Source: Collinsella sp. (GTDB lineage: Bacteria > Actinomycetota > Coriobacteriia > Coriobacteriales > Coriobacteriaceae). From it: a stretch of 64,000 nt of DNA. The notes below the pieces were generated by a model. The model worked only from the letters and a program-made list of their open reading frames with translations, was not told the origin of the DNA and did not search any database. Location: assembly GCA_019414025.1 (NCBI GenBank), contig DXMU01000019.1, forward strand, positions 62,001 to 126,000, given 5' to 3'. A program made the position numbers and the translations under genes. This document shows positions 17,913 to 26,406 of this stretch, in pieces. Every line of letters begins with the position of its first letter. The stretch's first letter is position 1.

Positions 17913-19031
17913 ATGAATCCAAATCCCTTTAAGCCCACGGCTGGCAAGCGGCCTCCGATGCTCATCGGTCGCGAGTCGGTCGTCGAAGATTTCGAGGAAG
18001 GGCTCGATAACGGCGCCGGAGCGCCGGGTAGGCTCATGCTCATTACGGGAAACCGCGGCTGCGGCAAAACGGTTCTCCTGCGGGAGCTGCAACGTCTAGC
18101 CAGCGAGCGCGGATGGGCGGTTATCTCCGATTCCGCTTCGCTTGGCTTATGCGACCGCTTAGCCGACGCGCTTCGCTCGAATAAACCCGTTGTGACGTCA
18201 ATGGAGTTCGGGCCGTCGTTTGGCCGGATGTCGGTCGAGGCGGCGCGAGCAAAGGGCGAGACGTTACGAGGGCTGGTCAACGAGCGCCTCAAGAAGCTCG
18301 GTCCAGGCAAGGGCATACTGTTTGCGATTGACGAGGCGCAGTCTGCGTCTATCGAGGAGCTGGCGGCTCTTGCCGTTCTCTATCAGCAGGTGCTCGGAGA
18401 CCAGGATGCCACGGGCTTGTCCGATAGCGATCAGCGCGGTCTTGCGCTGGTGCTCGCCGGCTTACCCAGCATGGTTGACGATCTGCTCGAAGAGCCGAGC
18501 GTAACGTTTTTGCGGCGTGCCCAGCAGCGTACGCTGGGGGCGATATCTTTGCCCAAGGTGCGCGATTCATATATCCAGACGGTCAAAGACGCTGGTCTTT
18601 ACGTTGACGCGGAGACGGCGGACCTTGCGGCACACAAGAGCATGGGGCATCCCTATATGGTTCAGTTGGTGGGCTATTACATGTGGCGCTCTGCCGTCCG
18701 GCGTGGCTCTCAGGTCATTGAAAGGTGCGATGTCGAGAATGGCCATGCGGATGCCGTCTCCGAGTTCTACGAAGCGGTCGACGCGCCCCTGTATTATGGA
18801 TTGCGCAGTCCGCAACGCCTCTTTATCGAGGCCATGGCTGCTGACGAGGGTAAACCGACGCGTATGGCGGATATCATTGAGCGCTGCGACCGTACTCAGA
18901 GTTGGGCGAGCAAATATCGCGCAAGCCTGATTCGCGAGCGCGTCATCGAGGCCGCCGGATACGGCCTTGTGCGGTTTACCGTGCCCATGCTGGGCGAGTA
19001 CATTCGCGATCGTGTTTTATGGCACGAGTGA
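17913..19031 (+). CDS. AAA ATPase with C-terminal winged-helix region (copy 1)
   Basis: The 372-residue protein has Walker A GNRGCGKT (46-53) and Walker B LFAIDEAQ (about 136-143), then a sensor-like ALVLAGLPSMVDDLL and FLRRAQQRTLGAI. This is the pattern of STAND-like/archaeal-type AAA_16 ATPases. The C-terminal 90 residues look like a winged helix (SWASKYRASLIRERVIEAAG, then GLVRFTVPMLGEYIRD). The ATG at 17913 follows GAGGAGGCC. It is a diverged relative of the ATPase at 21617-22717, sharing LAGLPxxV, SFLRRAQQ and the C-terminal plan. The substrate is unknown. The gene lies between two near-identical palindromes. Confidence 0.8.
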   Translation: MNPNPFKPTAGKRPPMLIGRESVVEDFEEGLDNGAGAPGRLMLITGNRGCGKTVLLRELQRLASERGWAVISDSASLGLCDRLADALRSNKPVVTSMEFGPSFGRMSVEAARAKGETLRGLVNERLKKLGPGKGILFAIDEAQSASIEELAALAVLYQQVLGDQDATGLSDSDQRGLALVLAGLPSMVDDLLEEPSVTFLRRAQQRTLGAISLPKVRDSYIQTVKDAGLYVDAETADLAAHKSMGHPYMVQLVGYYMWRSAVRRGSQVIERCDVENGHADAVSEFYEAVDAPLYYGLRSPQRLFIEAMAADEGKPTRMADIIERCDRTQSWASKYRASLIRERVIEAAGYGLVRFTVPMLGEYIRDRVLWHE

Positions 19032-19061
19032 TGTGACAAAGGGACTGTCCCTTTGTCACAT
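19031..19061. repeat. GGGAC-core palindrome (ATGTGACAAAG type)
   Basis: Arms ATGTGACAAAGGGAC and GTCCCTTTGTCACAT with a one-base centre; perfect over the arms. It starts on the last base of the preceding stop codon and ends 22 bases before the UvrA-like ATG. Confidence 0.85.
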
Positions 19062-19083
19062 TCGATTAACAGGAAGGGGAGCG

Positions 19084-21576
19084 ATGACGGTGTCGCAACA
19101 ACCAAGTGCTATTGAGGTGCGTGGCGCGCGCGTCCATAACCTTAAGGACGTCGATATCGATATCCCGCTGGGAAAGCTCGTGGGTATTGCCGGCGTGTCG
19201 GGTTCGGGCAAGAGTTCGCTGGCGCTGGGGGTTCTTTATGCCGAGGGTTCGCGTCGCTACTTGGAAGCACTCAGCACCTATACTCGACGTCGCCTGACAC
19301 AGGCCGAACACGCCCAGGTGGATGAGGTCTTGCACGTGCCGGCGGCGCTCGCATTGCATCAGCGCCCCAGCGTGCCGGGCGTGCGTTCCACTTTTGGCAC
19401 CATGACCGAGCTCAACAACAGCCTGCGTCTGCTCTTTAGCCGCTGCGCCCATCACGTGTGCCCGCACTGCGGGGCGCGCGTGGAGCCGAGCCTTAACGTG
19501 GCTGCGGGCCTGTCGCTCACGTGTCCGATATGCGGCCGCGAGTTCTACGCGCCGAGTGCCGAGGATTTGGCTTTCAATAGCGGTGGTGCGTGCCCTACCT
19601 GCGGCGGCACCGGTGTCATGCGCGAGGTGGACGAAGCGAGCCTGGTGCCCGACGAGTCAAAGACCATCAACGAGGGTGCAGTGCTTCCCTGGGGTACGCT
19701 CATGTGGGATCTGATGAAGCAGGTGGCAGGCGAGATGGGCGTACGCACCGACGTACCGTTTAACCAGCTCACGCCTCAAGAGCGCGATATCGTGTTCCAC
19801 GGCCCGGCGGTCAAGAAGCACATTCTCTACGTTCCCAAAAACGGCGAGGGCGCCACGCCGCTCGACTTCACCTATTACAACGCCGTCTATACCGTCGAGA
19901 ATGCGCTCGCCAAGGTCAAGGACGACAAGGGCCTCAAACGCGTTGCGCGCTTTTTGCGCGAGGGCCCATGCCGCGACTGCAGCGGCACGCGTCTCTCCGA
20001 GGCTGCGCGCCAGCCTCAGGTGCGCGGTATCAATCTGGCACAGGCCGGGGCCATGACGCTTGGTGATGCGGTCGAGTGGGTGCGCGGGGTGCCCTCATCC
20101 TTGCCGGTCGAGATGCGGCCCATGGCGATGGATATCTGCGATTCATTTTTGGGCGCGGCCCGTCGCCTGGTCGACTTGGGTCTCGATTACCTTTCACTCG
20201 ACCGCGCTGGTGCCACGCTCTCCACGGGTGAGCGCCAGCGCGTGCAACTCGCCCGCGTGGTGCGCAACCGATCGACGGGCGTGCTCTATGTGCTGGACGA
20301 GCCTTCGATCGGCTTGCATCCCGCCAATGTCGACGGCTTGGTGGGCGTGATGCGCGATCTGGTGGATGACGGCAACACCGTGGTTGTTGTCGACCACGAT
20401 ACGCGCGTACTGGTGGAAGCCGACTATCTGGTCGAGATGGGCCCCGTTGCCGGAGCGGGTGGTGGTAATGTGATTGCCGCTGGCACGGTAGACGAGGTCG
20501 AGCAATCGCAGGGCAGCCGCATCGCCCCGTTTTTGCGCGCCGAGCCCAAGCGCTTGCGTCCGCAGGTGACTGACGAGGAAATGTTCGACCAGGGCCACAT
20601 CCGTATGGCAACCGATACCATCCATACCGTCAAACCGCTCGAAGTCGATATCCCGCGCGGCCGTCTCGTTGCGGTGACGGGCGTTTCGGGTTCGGGCAAG
20701 ACGACGCTGGTGCTTGAGACGCTCATTCCGGCACTCAAGGCGCAGGCAGATGGCGAGCGTCTGCCAAGACACGTGCGCTGGGTCGATGCCGAAGGCATTG
20801 CCCGCGCCAACCTGATTGACGCCACTCCCATCGGCGCCAACGTGCGCTCGACGGTGGCGACTTATGCCGACATCCATGATGAGCTGCGTCGCGCCTTCGC
20901 CCGTACGCCCGAAGCCAAGGCAGCCGGCTACAAGGCGGGCGCCTTCAGTTACAACACTGGCGCCTTGCGCTGCCCTACGTGTGACGGCACGGGCTCGATA
21001 TCGCTCGACGTGCAGTTTTTGCCCGACGTCGAGATCGTCTGCCCGGCATGTCGCGGCTCGCGTTATGCAGACGCGGCTTCGCATATCCATCGCGAGGGCA
21101 AGGACGGGAGTCTGCTTACGTTGCCGCAGCTCATGGACATGAGTGTGGACGAGGCCCTCGACGCCACGGTGGGACTCAAGAAGGTTCAGGCGCGCTTGCA
21201 GACCTTGCACGACCTGGGCCTGGGCTATCTCACACTCGGTGAGCCCACACCGGCGCTCTCGGGCGGCGAGGCGCAGCGTCTTAAGCTTGCGAGCGAGATG
21301 GGTCGCGTGCAGGATGATGCCGTATTCGTATTCGACGAGCCCACGATCGGCCTGCATCCGCTCGATGTTCAGGTGTTGCTGAACGTGTTTGACGGTCTCG
21401 TTGCCAAGGGCGCCACGGTTATCGTGATCGAGCACGATCTCGACCTTATCCGTAACGCCGATTACGTGATCGACATGGGCCCGGGCGGTGGTGGCGCCGG
21501 CGGGCAAATCGTCTGCGCCGGTACGCCAGGCGACATCGCGGCCTGCTCCAAGAGCATTACCGGTCGCTACCTATAG
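19084..21576 (+). CDS. UvrA paralogue (UvrA2-like ABC ATPase)
   Basis: The 830-residue protein is built as two ABC ATPase halves, each with GVSGSGK[ST] Walker A (about 37-44 and 533-540), an LSGGE-type signature (STGER in the first half, LSGGEAQR in the second) and a DEP Walker B (VLDEPSIGLHP, VFDEPTIGLHP). Zinc modules are present: CPHC and CPIC (about 125-150), CPTC repeats and CPAC (about 630-658). It is about 110 residues shorter than canonical UvrA (about 940), as in the UvrA2 class, which has been linked to DNA-damaging drug tolerance and lacks the UvrB-binding region. The ATG follows AGGAAGGGGAGCG. Its border palindromes suggest it is a separate transcription unit. Confidence 0.88.
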   Translation: MTVSQQPSAIEVRGARVHNLKDVDIDIPLGKLVGIAGVSGSGKSSLALGVLYAEGSRRYLEALSTYTRRRLTQAEHAQVDEVLHVPAALALHQRPSVPGVRSTFGTMTELNNSLRLLFSRCAHHVCPHCGARVEPSLNVAAGLSLTCPICGREFYAPSAEDLAFNSGGACPTCGGTGVMREVDEASLVPDESKTINEGAVLPWGTLMWDLMKQVAGEMGVRTDVPFNQLTPQERDIVFHGPAVKKHILYVPKNGEGATPLDFTYYNAVYTVENALAKVKDDKGLKRVARFLREGPCRDCSGTRLSEAARQPQVRGINLAQAGAMTLGDAVEWVRGVPSSLPVEMRPMAMDICDSFLGAARRLVDLGLDYLSLDRAGATLSTGERQRVQLARVVRNRSTGVLYVLDEPSIGLHPANVDGLVGVMRDLVDDGNTVVVVDHDTRVLVEADYLVEMGPVAGAGGGNVIAAGTVDEVEQSQGSRIAPFLRAEPKRLRPQVTDEEMFDQGHIRMATDTIHTVKPLEVDIPRGRLVAVTGVSGSGKTTLVLETLIPALKAQADGERLPRHVRWVDAEGIARANLIDATPIGANVRSTVATYADIHDELRRAFARTPEAKAAGYKAGAFSYNTGALRCPTCDGTGSISLDVQFLPDVEIVCPACRGSRYADAASHIHREGKDGSLLTLPQLMDMSVDEALDATVGLKKVQARLQTLHDLGLGYLTLGEPTPALSGGEAQRLKLASEMGRVQDDAVFVFDEPTIGLHPLDVQVLLNVFDGLVAKGATVIVIEHDLDLIRNADYVIDMGPGGGGAGGQIVCAGTPGDIAACSKSITGRYL

Positions 21577-21577
21577 A

Positions 21578-21612
21578 CAATGAGGCAAAGGGACAGCCCC
21601 TTTGCCTCATTG
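21578..21612. repeat. GGGAC-core palindrome (CAATGAGGCAAAGG type)
   Basis: Arms CAATGAGGCAAAGGG and CCCTTTGCCTCATTG enclose ACAGC. It starts two bases after the uvrA-like stop and ends five bases before the stop of the convergent ATPase, so it can terminate both. Confidence 0.85.
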
Positions 21613-21616
21613 ATGC

Positions 21617-22717
21617 CTATTTCACGCACTGAGCGGCGAGATAGTCGCGGAAGAATGGCAATTCAAAAGCGACGATTCCGCGCCCGCGTTCTCCAATGAT
21701 GCCGGCATCTATCATGCGGCGTCGGTAGCGGGAGACCTGCTGCGGCGAACGCTTAAGGCGCTCGACAAGGTCAGCGGTGGTGGACTCTTCCTCGTCATCG
21801 AGCATGGCGATGAGGAATCGCTTGTCCTCTGCAGTGAGTTCCCGATAGGTTGCCGCAAGGATTCGGTCGTCCATCTCGTCACGCGCGATTTTGATTCCCA
21901 GGTCAAAGTCGCGTGACGAGATTTCCTTCGAATCGCTTGTGAGATCCCAGGCACGGTAGCCTACGAGTTGCAATAGGAAGGGAAAACCAGAGATCGAGCG
22001 AACGGCTCTATCGATTCCCTCAGCATCTGCCAGGCGATCGTTTTCCTGAATTGTGCGAATCAAGGCCTCGCGTACGTCATAGTCGGCAATGCGACCCAGA
22101 TGATATTGTTGGGCGCGGCGAAGGAACGAGACCGTCTTGTGGTTCAGCAACGTCGAGACGTTGTTGGGAAGTCCCGCCATGAGCAGGGCGACGCGTTTCC
22201 CATCGGTCACAAAGTGCTGATACGTCGCTGCAAGCTGAATCATCTCGTCGAGTGTCGGGTCCACCTCGTCAACCGTGACGAGCAGACCGGTGCCCGCCTC
22301 GTTGAGCTGGTCGATGATGTCGCTCATGCGATAACGCCAGGTTGAGGCATCGTGAACGCGATTGACCTCGATGCTGCCGAGCGGTGCAATTCCGAGGCCG
22401 GTGACTTCGAAGTGGGTGGACGAGTCGATGAGATGGGCTGCGGCACGTTTCGTCCCGAGCTCGATTTCCTCAAGCATTCCCGGGAGCGCGGTCGTCTTTA
22501 CGGCTATCCAGCCGTGGGATTCCGCCCTTGTCGCGAGCGACGACATGAGAGCGGTTTTACCGGTTCCACGCGCGCCCGAGAAGATCGAGGTCAATTCTGG
22601 GCGCCTGCGCTGGCTCAAGAAGGCACGGTCCAAATCCCGAATAATCTGTTGTCTGCCAGCGAGATGGGCAGGAACCTCACCAAAACTAGGGGTAAACGGG
22701 TTTTCGAGGTATTTCAC
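21617..22717 (-). CDS. AAA ATPase with C-terminal winged-helix region (copy 2)
   Basis: The 366-residue protein has Walker A GARGTGKT (48-55), Walker B LLVTVDEVD (about 146-154), VALLMAGLPNNV and SFLRRAQQYHLGRI, then a C-terminal winged helix (LVERLKRSPQQVSRYRRRMI). It begins NPFTPSFGEVPAHLAGR, the usual lead-in of archaeal-type AAA ATPases. The start ATG at 22717 has AGGAGAGCC just upstream. It converges on the UvrA paralogue. Compared with copy 1 it shares plan and motifs but not close identity. Such ATPases are often orphan regulators or partners of nucleases; the role is unknown. Confidence 0.8.
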   Translation of the reverse strand: MKYLENPFTPSFGEVPAHLAGRQQIIRDLDRAFLSQRRRPELTSIFSGARGTGKTALMSSLATRAESHGWIAVKTTALPGMLEEIELGTKRAAAHLIDSSTHFEVTGLGIAPLGSIEVNRVHDASTWRYRMSDIIDQLNEAGTGLLVTVDEVDPTLDEMIQLAATYQHFVTDGKRVALLMAGLPNNVSTLLNHKTVSFLRRAQQYHLGRIADYDVREALIRTIQENDRLADAEGIDRAVRSISGFPFLLQLVGYRAWDLTSDSKEISSRDFDLGIKIARDEMDDRILAATYRELTAEDKRFLIAMLDDEEESTTADLVERLKRSPQQVSRYRRRMIDAGIIGERGRGIVAFELPFFRDYLAAQCVK

Positions 22718-22834
22718 AAGGCTCTCCTTTCACACCGCCGTTTAACTTCATTTTACTTTAGTTAATTCTGATTAAAAATGAGGGCTCTTTATCTAGAGCA
22801 TCAATTAGGCGTGCGTGCCATCGGCGTGGCGCTT

Positions 22835-22869
22835 GAATGTAACAAAGGGAAAGTTCCTTTGTCACATTC
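22835..22869. repeat. Palindrome related to the GGGAC family (GAATGTAACAAAGG type)
   Basis: Arms GAATGTAACAAAGG and CCTTTGTCACATTC pair with one mismatch; the core is GAAAGTT, so the GGGAC core is altered to GGGAA. The right arm holds the trmL stop codon (TGA on the minus strand). Confidence 0.75.
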
Positions 22870-23461
22870 CCGGAAAGCCTGTTTGGCGCAGAGCCTCGTA
22901 GAGGACGATGGCGGCGCTGTTGGAGAGGTTGAGTGCGCTGATGCGGTAGTCGTTCGGATTGACGAAGTTGCCGCAGATGTCCTGTTGAAGGATGGCCTCG
23001 TGGCTGTCCTCGGTATGCCCCAGCGATTCCTCGTGGGTTTCCCAGGCCTCGGCGTTGTCAAGCGAATCGCAATCGCGCAGCATCGGGATGCGCTCGCAGC
23101 ACGTGGGCGCTGCAGCGAGTAGCTCCTCGGGAATGCCCGAGCTCTCGCTGCCAAAGACCAAGTAGTCGCCATCGCGGTAGGTACTCTGCGCATAGGTGCG
23201 GCGTGCCTTTTTGGTCAGCAGATGCAGGCGTTCGTCGGCAGGGGAGAGGTCATTGCGCGCAAGGAAGTCCTCCCAGCCGGCATAGGTCGTCACGTCCAAG
23301 TTTTGCCAGTAGCCCAGGCCGGCGCGACGTACCGTCTTGTCGTCGAGCGAAAACCCCAGCGGCTCCACCAGATGCAGGCGGGTGCCGGTAACCACGCAGG
23401 TGCGGCCGATATTGCCCGTATTGGCCGGAATCTCGGGCGCATACAGCACAATGTTGAACAT
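22862..23461 (-). CDS. trmL: tRNA (cytidine(34)-2'-O)-methyltransferase, TrmL-like, with an insertion
   Basis: The 199-residue protein is a SpoU/SPOUT methyltransferase: MFNIVLYAPEIPANTGNIGR at the start, YLVFGSESSGIPEELL in the middle and ALNLSNSAAIVLYEALRQ at the end, the three conserved SPOUT motifs. It modifies the wobble base of leucine tRNAs. The usual length is about 155; the extra residues form an acidic insertion (about 135-170, between RIPML and the LNLSNS motif). The ATG at 23461 follows AAGGAGATTC. Confidence 0.88.
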   Translation of the reverse strand: MFNIVLYAPEIPANTGNIGRTCVVTGTRLHLVEPLGFSLDDKTVRRAGLGYWQNLDVTTYAGWEDFLARNDLSPADERLHLLTKKARRTYAQSTYRDGDYLVFGSESSGIPEELLAAAPTCCERIPMLRDCDSLDNAEAWETHEESLGHTEDSHEAILQQDICGNFVNPNDYRISALNLSNSAAIVLYEALRQTGFPGM

Positions 23462-23484
23462 GAATCTCCTTGGCTCAGAACGAA

Positions 23485-23517
23485 AAACCACCACGAAGGG
23501 CACCTTCGTGGTGGTTT
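23485..23517. repeat. Perfect palindrome (AAACCACCACGAAGG type)
   Basis: Arms AAACCACCACGAAGG and CCTTCGTGGTGGTTT surround GCA. It resembles the element at 62172-62208 in stem (CCACGAAGG) but has lost the GGACAG core. It lies downstream of the cobW stop and just upstream of trmL, so may end the cobW transcript. Confidence 0.75.
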
Positions 23518-23556
23518 GGCAGTTACATAGGCGGAAAAATGCCCGCTTGGATAAAC

Positions 23557-24687
23557 CTAGGCGCGGTGCCAGTCGGTCAGGCAGGCATCGAGGGAGGCGA
23601 TGAGCGCGTCCTTGTCCATGTGACGGCCGATGATGCACAGGCTCGTCATGCGGTCGCCCGTCTCGTCGTCCCAAATTTGCATGATCTCGGGGTTCTCGTC
23701 GATGATCTTCTGCTTCTCGCCCTCGGGCGCGGAGTCAACGAACAGGCCGTTCTCCATCAGGCGCATCTGGTGGCCGGCCTGCTCAAACATGTAGCACATG
23801 TCCGGATCGCCGGTCTGCCACAGCGGACCCTTGACGCGGATGACCTCGTCGGGCCACTCCTGCTCAACAAAATCAGTGAACTTCTGCAGGTCAAACGGCT
23901 TGCGGCGCGAGTACACAAAGGTCTCGATGTCGTACTCGAGCACTTCGGGGTCGTCGTGCTCCTCGGGATGCTCCATGGCCTCGATCCAGGCGGCGGAGTT
24001 GTAGGCGCGCATAAAGTCGAAGCGGTCGGTATCGAGCAGCTCCTCCATGGGGACCTCGCCGTTTTGGGCCTCGACGATCACGGCGTCCTTCTGCAGGCTG
24101 CGCACGATGGCCTTGAGCTCGGCGATCTGCTCGGGCGTCACGGTATCGGTCTTGTTAAGGATCAGCGTGGAGCAGAACTCGATTTGCTGGATGAGCAGGC
24201 TTTCGATGTCGTCCTCGTCGATATCCTCAGCCAGCAGGTCGCGACCGCCGTTGAACTCGTCGTACATGCGGGCGCAGTCGACCACGGCCACGATGTTGTC
24301 GAGCGCGAGCTTGGGCTCGCCGCCCACCTTGGCCTCGTCGCAGAAGCTCGAGATGGTGTAGGCGATGGGGATAGGCTCGCAAATACCCGATGCCTCGATG
24401 ATGATGTAGTCGAACTTGCCCGAATCGGCAATGCCCTGCAGCTGGTTGGCCAGGTCGTCCGAAAGCGTGCAGCAGATGCAGCCGTTGGTGAGCGGGATGA
24501 GGTCGTCGGTCTCGGAAAGGCCGCCGTCGGCGATAAGACTGGCGTCGACATTGATCTCGCCGATATCGTTGACGATCACGGCGGCGCGGATGCCGCCGTC
24601 GTTAGCGAGGATGTGGTTGAGCAGCGTGGTCTTGCCGGCACCGAGGTATCCGGTAAGCATGATGATCTTCACGGGTTTGTTGGGCAT
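23557..24687 (-). CDS. CobW/COG0523-family GTPase, probable metallochaperone
   Basis: The 376-residue protein has Walker A GYLGAGKTT (about 13-21), the metal-binding motif GCICCTL (about 66-72), SGICEP and NKTD, and a CobW C-terminal domain with RVKGPLW. COG0523 GTPases deliver metals such as zinc to apo-enzymes. The ATG at 24687 has GGAGG five bases upstream; an in-frame ATG at 24708 sits before that site and is not favoured. No zinc transporter or Zur box is visible nearby, so the metal is not assigned. Confidence 0.9.
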   Translation of the reverse strand: MPNKPVKIIMLTGYLGAGKTTLLNHILANDGGIRAAVIVNDIGEINVDASLIADGGLSETDDLIPLTNGCICCTLSDDLANQLQGIADSGKFDYIIIEASGICEPIPIAYTISSFCDEAKVGGEPKLALDNIVAVVDCARMYDEFNGGRDLLAEDIDEDDIESLLIQQIEFCSTLILNKTDTVTPEQIAELKAIVRSLQKDAVIVEAQNGEVPMEELLDTDRFDFMRAYNSAAWIEAMEHPEEHDDPEVLEYDIETFVYSRRKPFDLQKFTDFVEQEWPDEVIRVKGPLWQTGDPDMCYMFEQAGHQMRLMENGLFVDSAPEGEKQKIIDENPEIMQIWDDETGDRMTSLCIIGRHMDKDALIASLDACLTDWHRA

Positions 24688-24773
24688 GTGCCCTCCTTTG
24701 TTAGACATGGCTTACAGTTGAATCTTATGCCAAACGCCTGCTCTTATACCCACGCGCCGGCAAATAACACAGG

Positions 24774-25115
24774 CTACTCCCAGGCTCCCCATACATCGGG
24801 GCAATAACCGACGGTGGCCTTTTTGCCGTTGCGCACGATGGGTTCGGCTAGAACCTGCTGGTTTTCGAGCAGTTTGTCGAAGCGCTGGCTAGGGGTAAGG
24901 TGCTGGATGAGCGCGAGCGTCTCCTCGTCCTTGGCCTTGGGGTTGAGCAGCTTGTCGATGCCGCCGACCGCCTGCATCACGCTCGTGAGCTCGCCCTTGC
25001 TCATCTCCTTTTCCCTAAGGTCAATAAACTGCACCTTAATGCGGCGCTCTTTGAAGAAGCGCTGTGCTTTCTTGGTATCGAACGACTTCTTAGTCCCGAA
25101 GATTTGAATATTCAT
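24774..25115 (-). CDS. ArsC/Spx-family thioredoxin-fold protein lacking the catalytic Cys
   Basis: The 113-residue protein has the ArsC-family plan: MNIQIFGTKKSFDTKKAQRF, a central IDLREKEMSKGEL, and LAEPIVRNGKKATVGY, the RPI/EPI loop. The position of the catalytic Cys (as in NPRCSK) is Ser11 here, and the C-terminal Cys in VGYCPD is not the usual redox residue. Arsenate reduction is therefore unlikely. It starts 22 bases before the flavodoxin-like gene ends, in the same direction, so the two may be co-transcribed. Confidence 0.85.
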   Translation of the reverse strand: MNIQIFGTKKSFDTKKAQRFFKERRIKVQFIDLREKEMSKGELTSVMQAVGGIDKLLNPKAKDEETLALIQHLTPSQRFDKLLENQQVLAEPIVRNGKKATVGYCPDVWGAWE

Positions 25116-25127
25116 GGCCCCGCCGCT

Positions 25128-25751
25128 CTATCGAATGAAGTTGGTCGTTGCGTGATCTGCCTCGGGTGCGTTGATGCCGGCGGCACGTCCTGCCTCGATG
25201 CAGCGCAGGAGCCAGGCCATGTTCTTGCCGATGTTTCGCATGGTGGCAAGGCCTTCGGCATCCCCATCGGCGTCGCCGGGCACGCGGCCAAATACGTTGT
25301 TCCAGTAGGTGGAGGCAACTACGGGCATTTGCTTAATGGTGAAGTACTTGTTGAGCACATCGAAGGTGGTCGACGTGCCGCCGCGACGGGCGACGGCGAC
25401 TGCGGCGCCGGGTTTGTGCTCAAAGGCATGCCCGCCTGCATAGAAGGCGCGATCGAGGGCCGAAAGGATGCGGCCGCTGGGGTGCGCGTAGTAGACGGGC
25501 GAGCCAAAGACAAAACCGTCGGCCTGCTCGGCGGCAGCGATGAGCTCGTTCACCACGTCATCGTCAAAGGTGCAGCGACCGCCAAGTTTGCCACACTGGC
25601 CGCAACCGATGCAATCGCGAATGGGCTTGGCACCCAGCTGAAACACCTCGGTATCAATGCCTTCGGCATTGAGCTGCTCGGCGACCTCGGCGAGTGCGCG
25701 GGCCGTGTTGCCGTTTGCCTTGGGGCTGCCATTGACCAAAAGAACCTTCAT
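25128..25751 (-). CDS. Flavodoxin-family NAD(P)H-dependent FMN oxidoreductase
   Basis: The 207-residue protein has the FMN-binding loop VNGSPKANGNT at residues 6-16, FGSPVYYAHPSG (about 80-91) and ARRGGTSTTFDVLN. The CIGCGQCGKLGGRC segment (about 47-60) matches the Cys cluster of iron-sulfur flavoproteins or NADPH-dependent reductases. These enzymes reduce quinones, nitro- or azo-compounds, or iron; the substrate is unknown. The ATG at 25751 has AGAGGGAG upstream. A longer frame to 26195 exists but has no ribosome binding site support. Confidence 0.85.
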   Translation of the reverse strand: MKVLLVNGSPKANGNTARALAEVAEQLNAEGIDTEVFQLGAKPIRDCIGCGQCGKLGGRCTFDDDVVNELIAAAEQADGFVFGSPVYYAHPSGRILSALDRAFYAGGHAFEHKPGAAVAVARRGGTSTTFDVLNKYFTIKQMPVVASTYWNNVFGRVPGDADGDAEGLATMRNIGKNMAWLLRCIEAGRAAGINAPEADHATTNFIR

Positions 25752-26064
25752 CACAAACTCCCTCTGCTGTCGGTGACTTCTGCAGAGGATTATCGCACGA
25801 GCGGGCAGATGGCGTGGGGCACGATGCCGGCCCCGAGGGCCCACGGCAGGCACGCTCACCAGGTACGAGCGGGATACGGTCCAGAGGATGTTGGAGTGCG
25901 GGGCCTCGTGCGAGCAGATTGTAAGGGGTCTGGGCGGGTCGCCCTCGATGGCGAGCTTTGAGGCCTTGGAAGGCGGGCTGCTGCGGCGGCTATGGTTTAT
26001 ACTAAGGCGGTTGCTATCGAGTAATTCATACTTGGTTTGATTCGATTGTGAATGCGTAACTAGG
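25752..26064. other. Gene-free stretch
   Basis: This 313-base gap between the flavodoxin-like gene and a small membrane protein shows no gene, hairpin or repeat that I can support. The last hundred bases are AT-richer, with TTTATACTAA at about 25995 and TTGATTCG near 26037, possible promoter elements for the gene at 26086. Confidence 0.5.
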
Positions 26065-26085
26065 ATGGAAAGCAAAGGAAACTCT

Positions 26086-26406
26086 ATGGAAACAGAGGAT
26101 GCTGTTTGCTTGATGACTTCGATTGCCTTGATTGTCCTTTCAATCCAATACCGAAGAGGAAGATGGCTCTGCTCAATTGCTGGATATGATGTCAAAAAAA
26201 GGGAGAGCGAGATTGATATACGCCCTTACGCAAAGCTGATTTCTTCTGTGACGTTATGGATGGGGCTGCTGTTTTTCTTGTGGGCGGTAGAGGGCTGGGT
26301 ACGCGATTGGAATACCAGCGTTTTTGAAGTTTTGGTTCTACTTCTGTTCAGCTTGGCCTCTTTGTCGTTCGTGCGGCTCGTTAGGTTTGTGTTTATGAGG
26401 CGATAG
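26086..26406 (+). CDS. Small hypothetical membrane protein
   Basis: The 106-residue protein has three hydrophobic segments: about residues 8-20 (MTSIALIVLSIQY), 54-72 (VTLWMGLLFFLWAVEGW) and 82-96. A segment YRRGRWLCSIAGYDVKK loosely resembles the lead-in of DUF3784 membrane proteins (LIAGYN). The start is uncertain: an ATG at 26065 in the same frame has no better ribosome binding site, while the one at 26086 follows AAGGAAACTCT. The base composition is clearly lower in GC than the neighbours, which suggests later acquisition. Confidence 0.55.
   Translation: METEDAVCLMTSIALIVLSIQYRRGRWLCSIAGYDVKKRESEIDIRPYAKLISSVTLWMGLLFFLWAVEGWVRDWNTSVFEVLVLLLFSLASLSFVRLVRFVFMRR

Noticed and set aside
15615..18092. 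An 825-codon open frame on the minus strand over the TetM-like and AAA genes
   Set aside because: It is a mirror of real genes in a GC-rich genome; no ribosome site, no domain, and the plus-strand proteins are clear.
20194..21507. Minus-strand frame of 437 codons inside the UvrA paralogue
   Set aside because: It is a shadow of the ABC ATPase gene; no recognisable domain.
23470..24807. Long plus-strand frame antisense to the CobW gene
   Set aside because: Its composition mirrors the minus-strand codons, and the CobW motifs are unmistakable.
25128..26195. A 5'-extended form of the flavodoxin-like gene
   Set aside because: The FMN loop starts at residue 6 of the short form, which also has the ribosome binding site.
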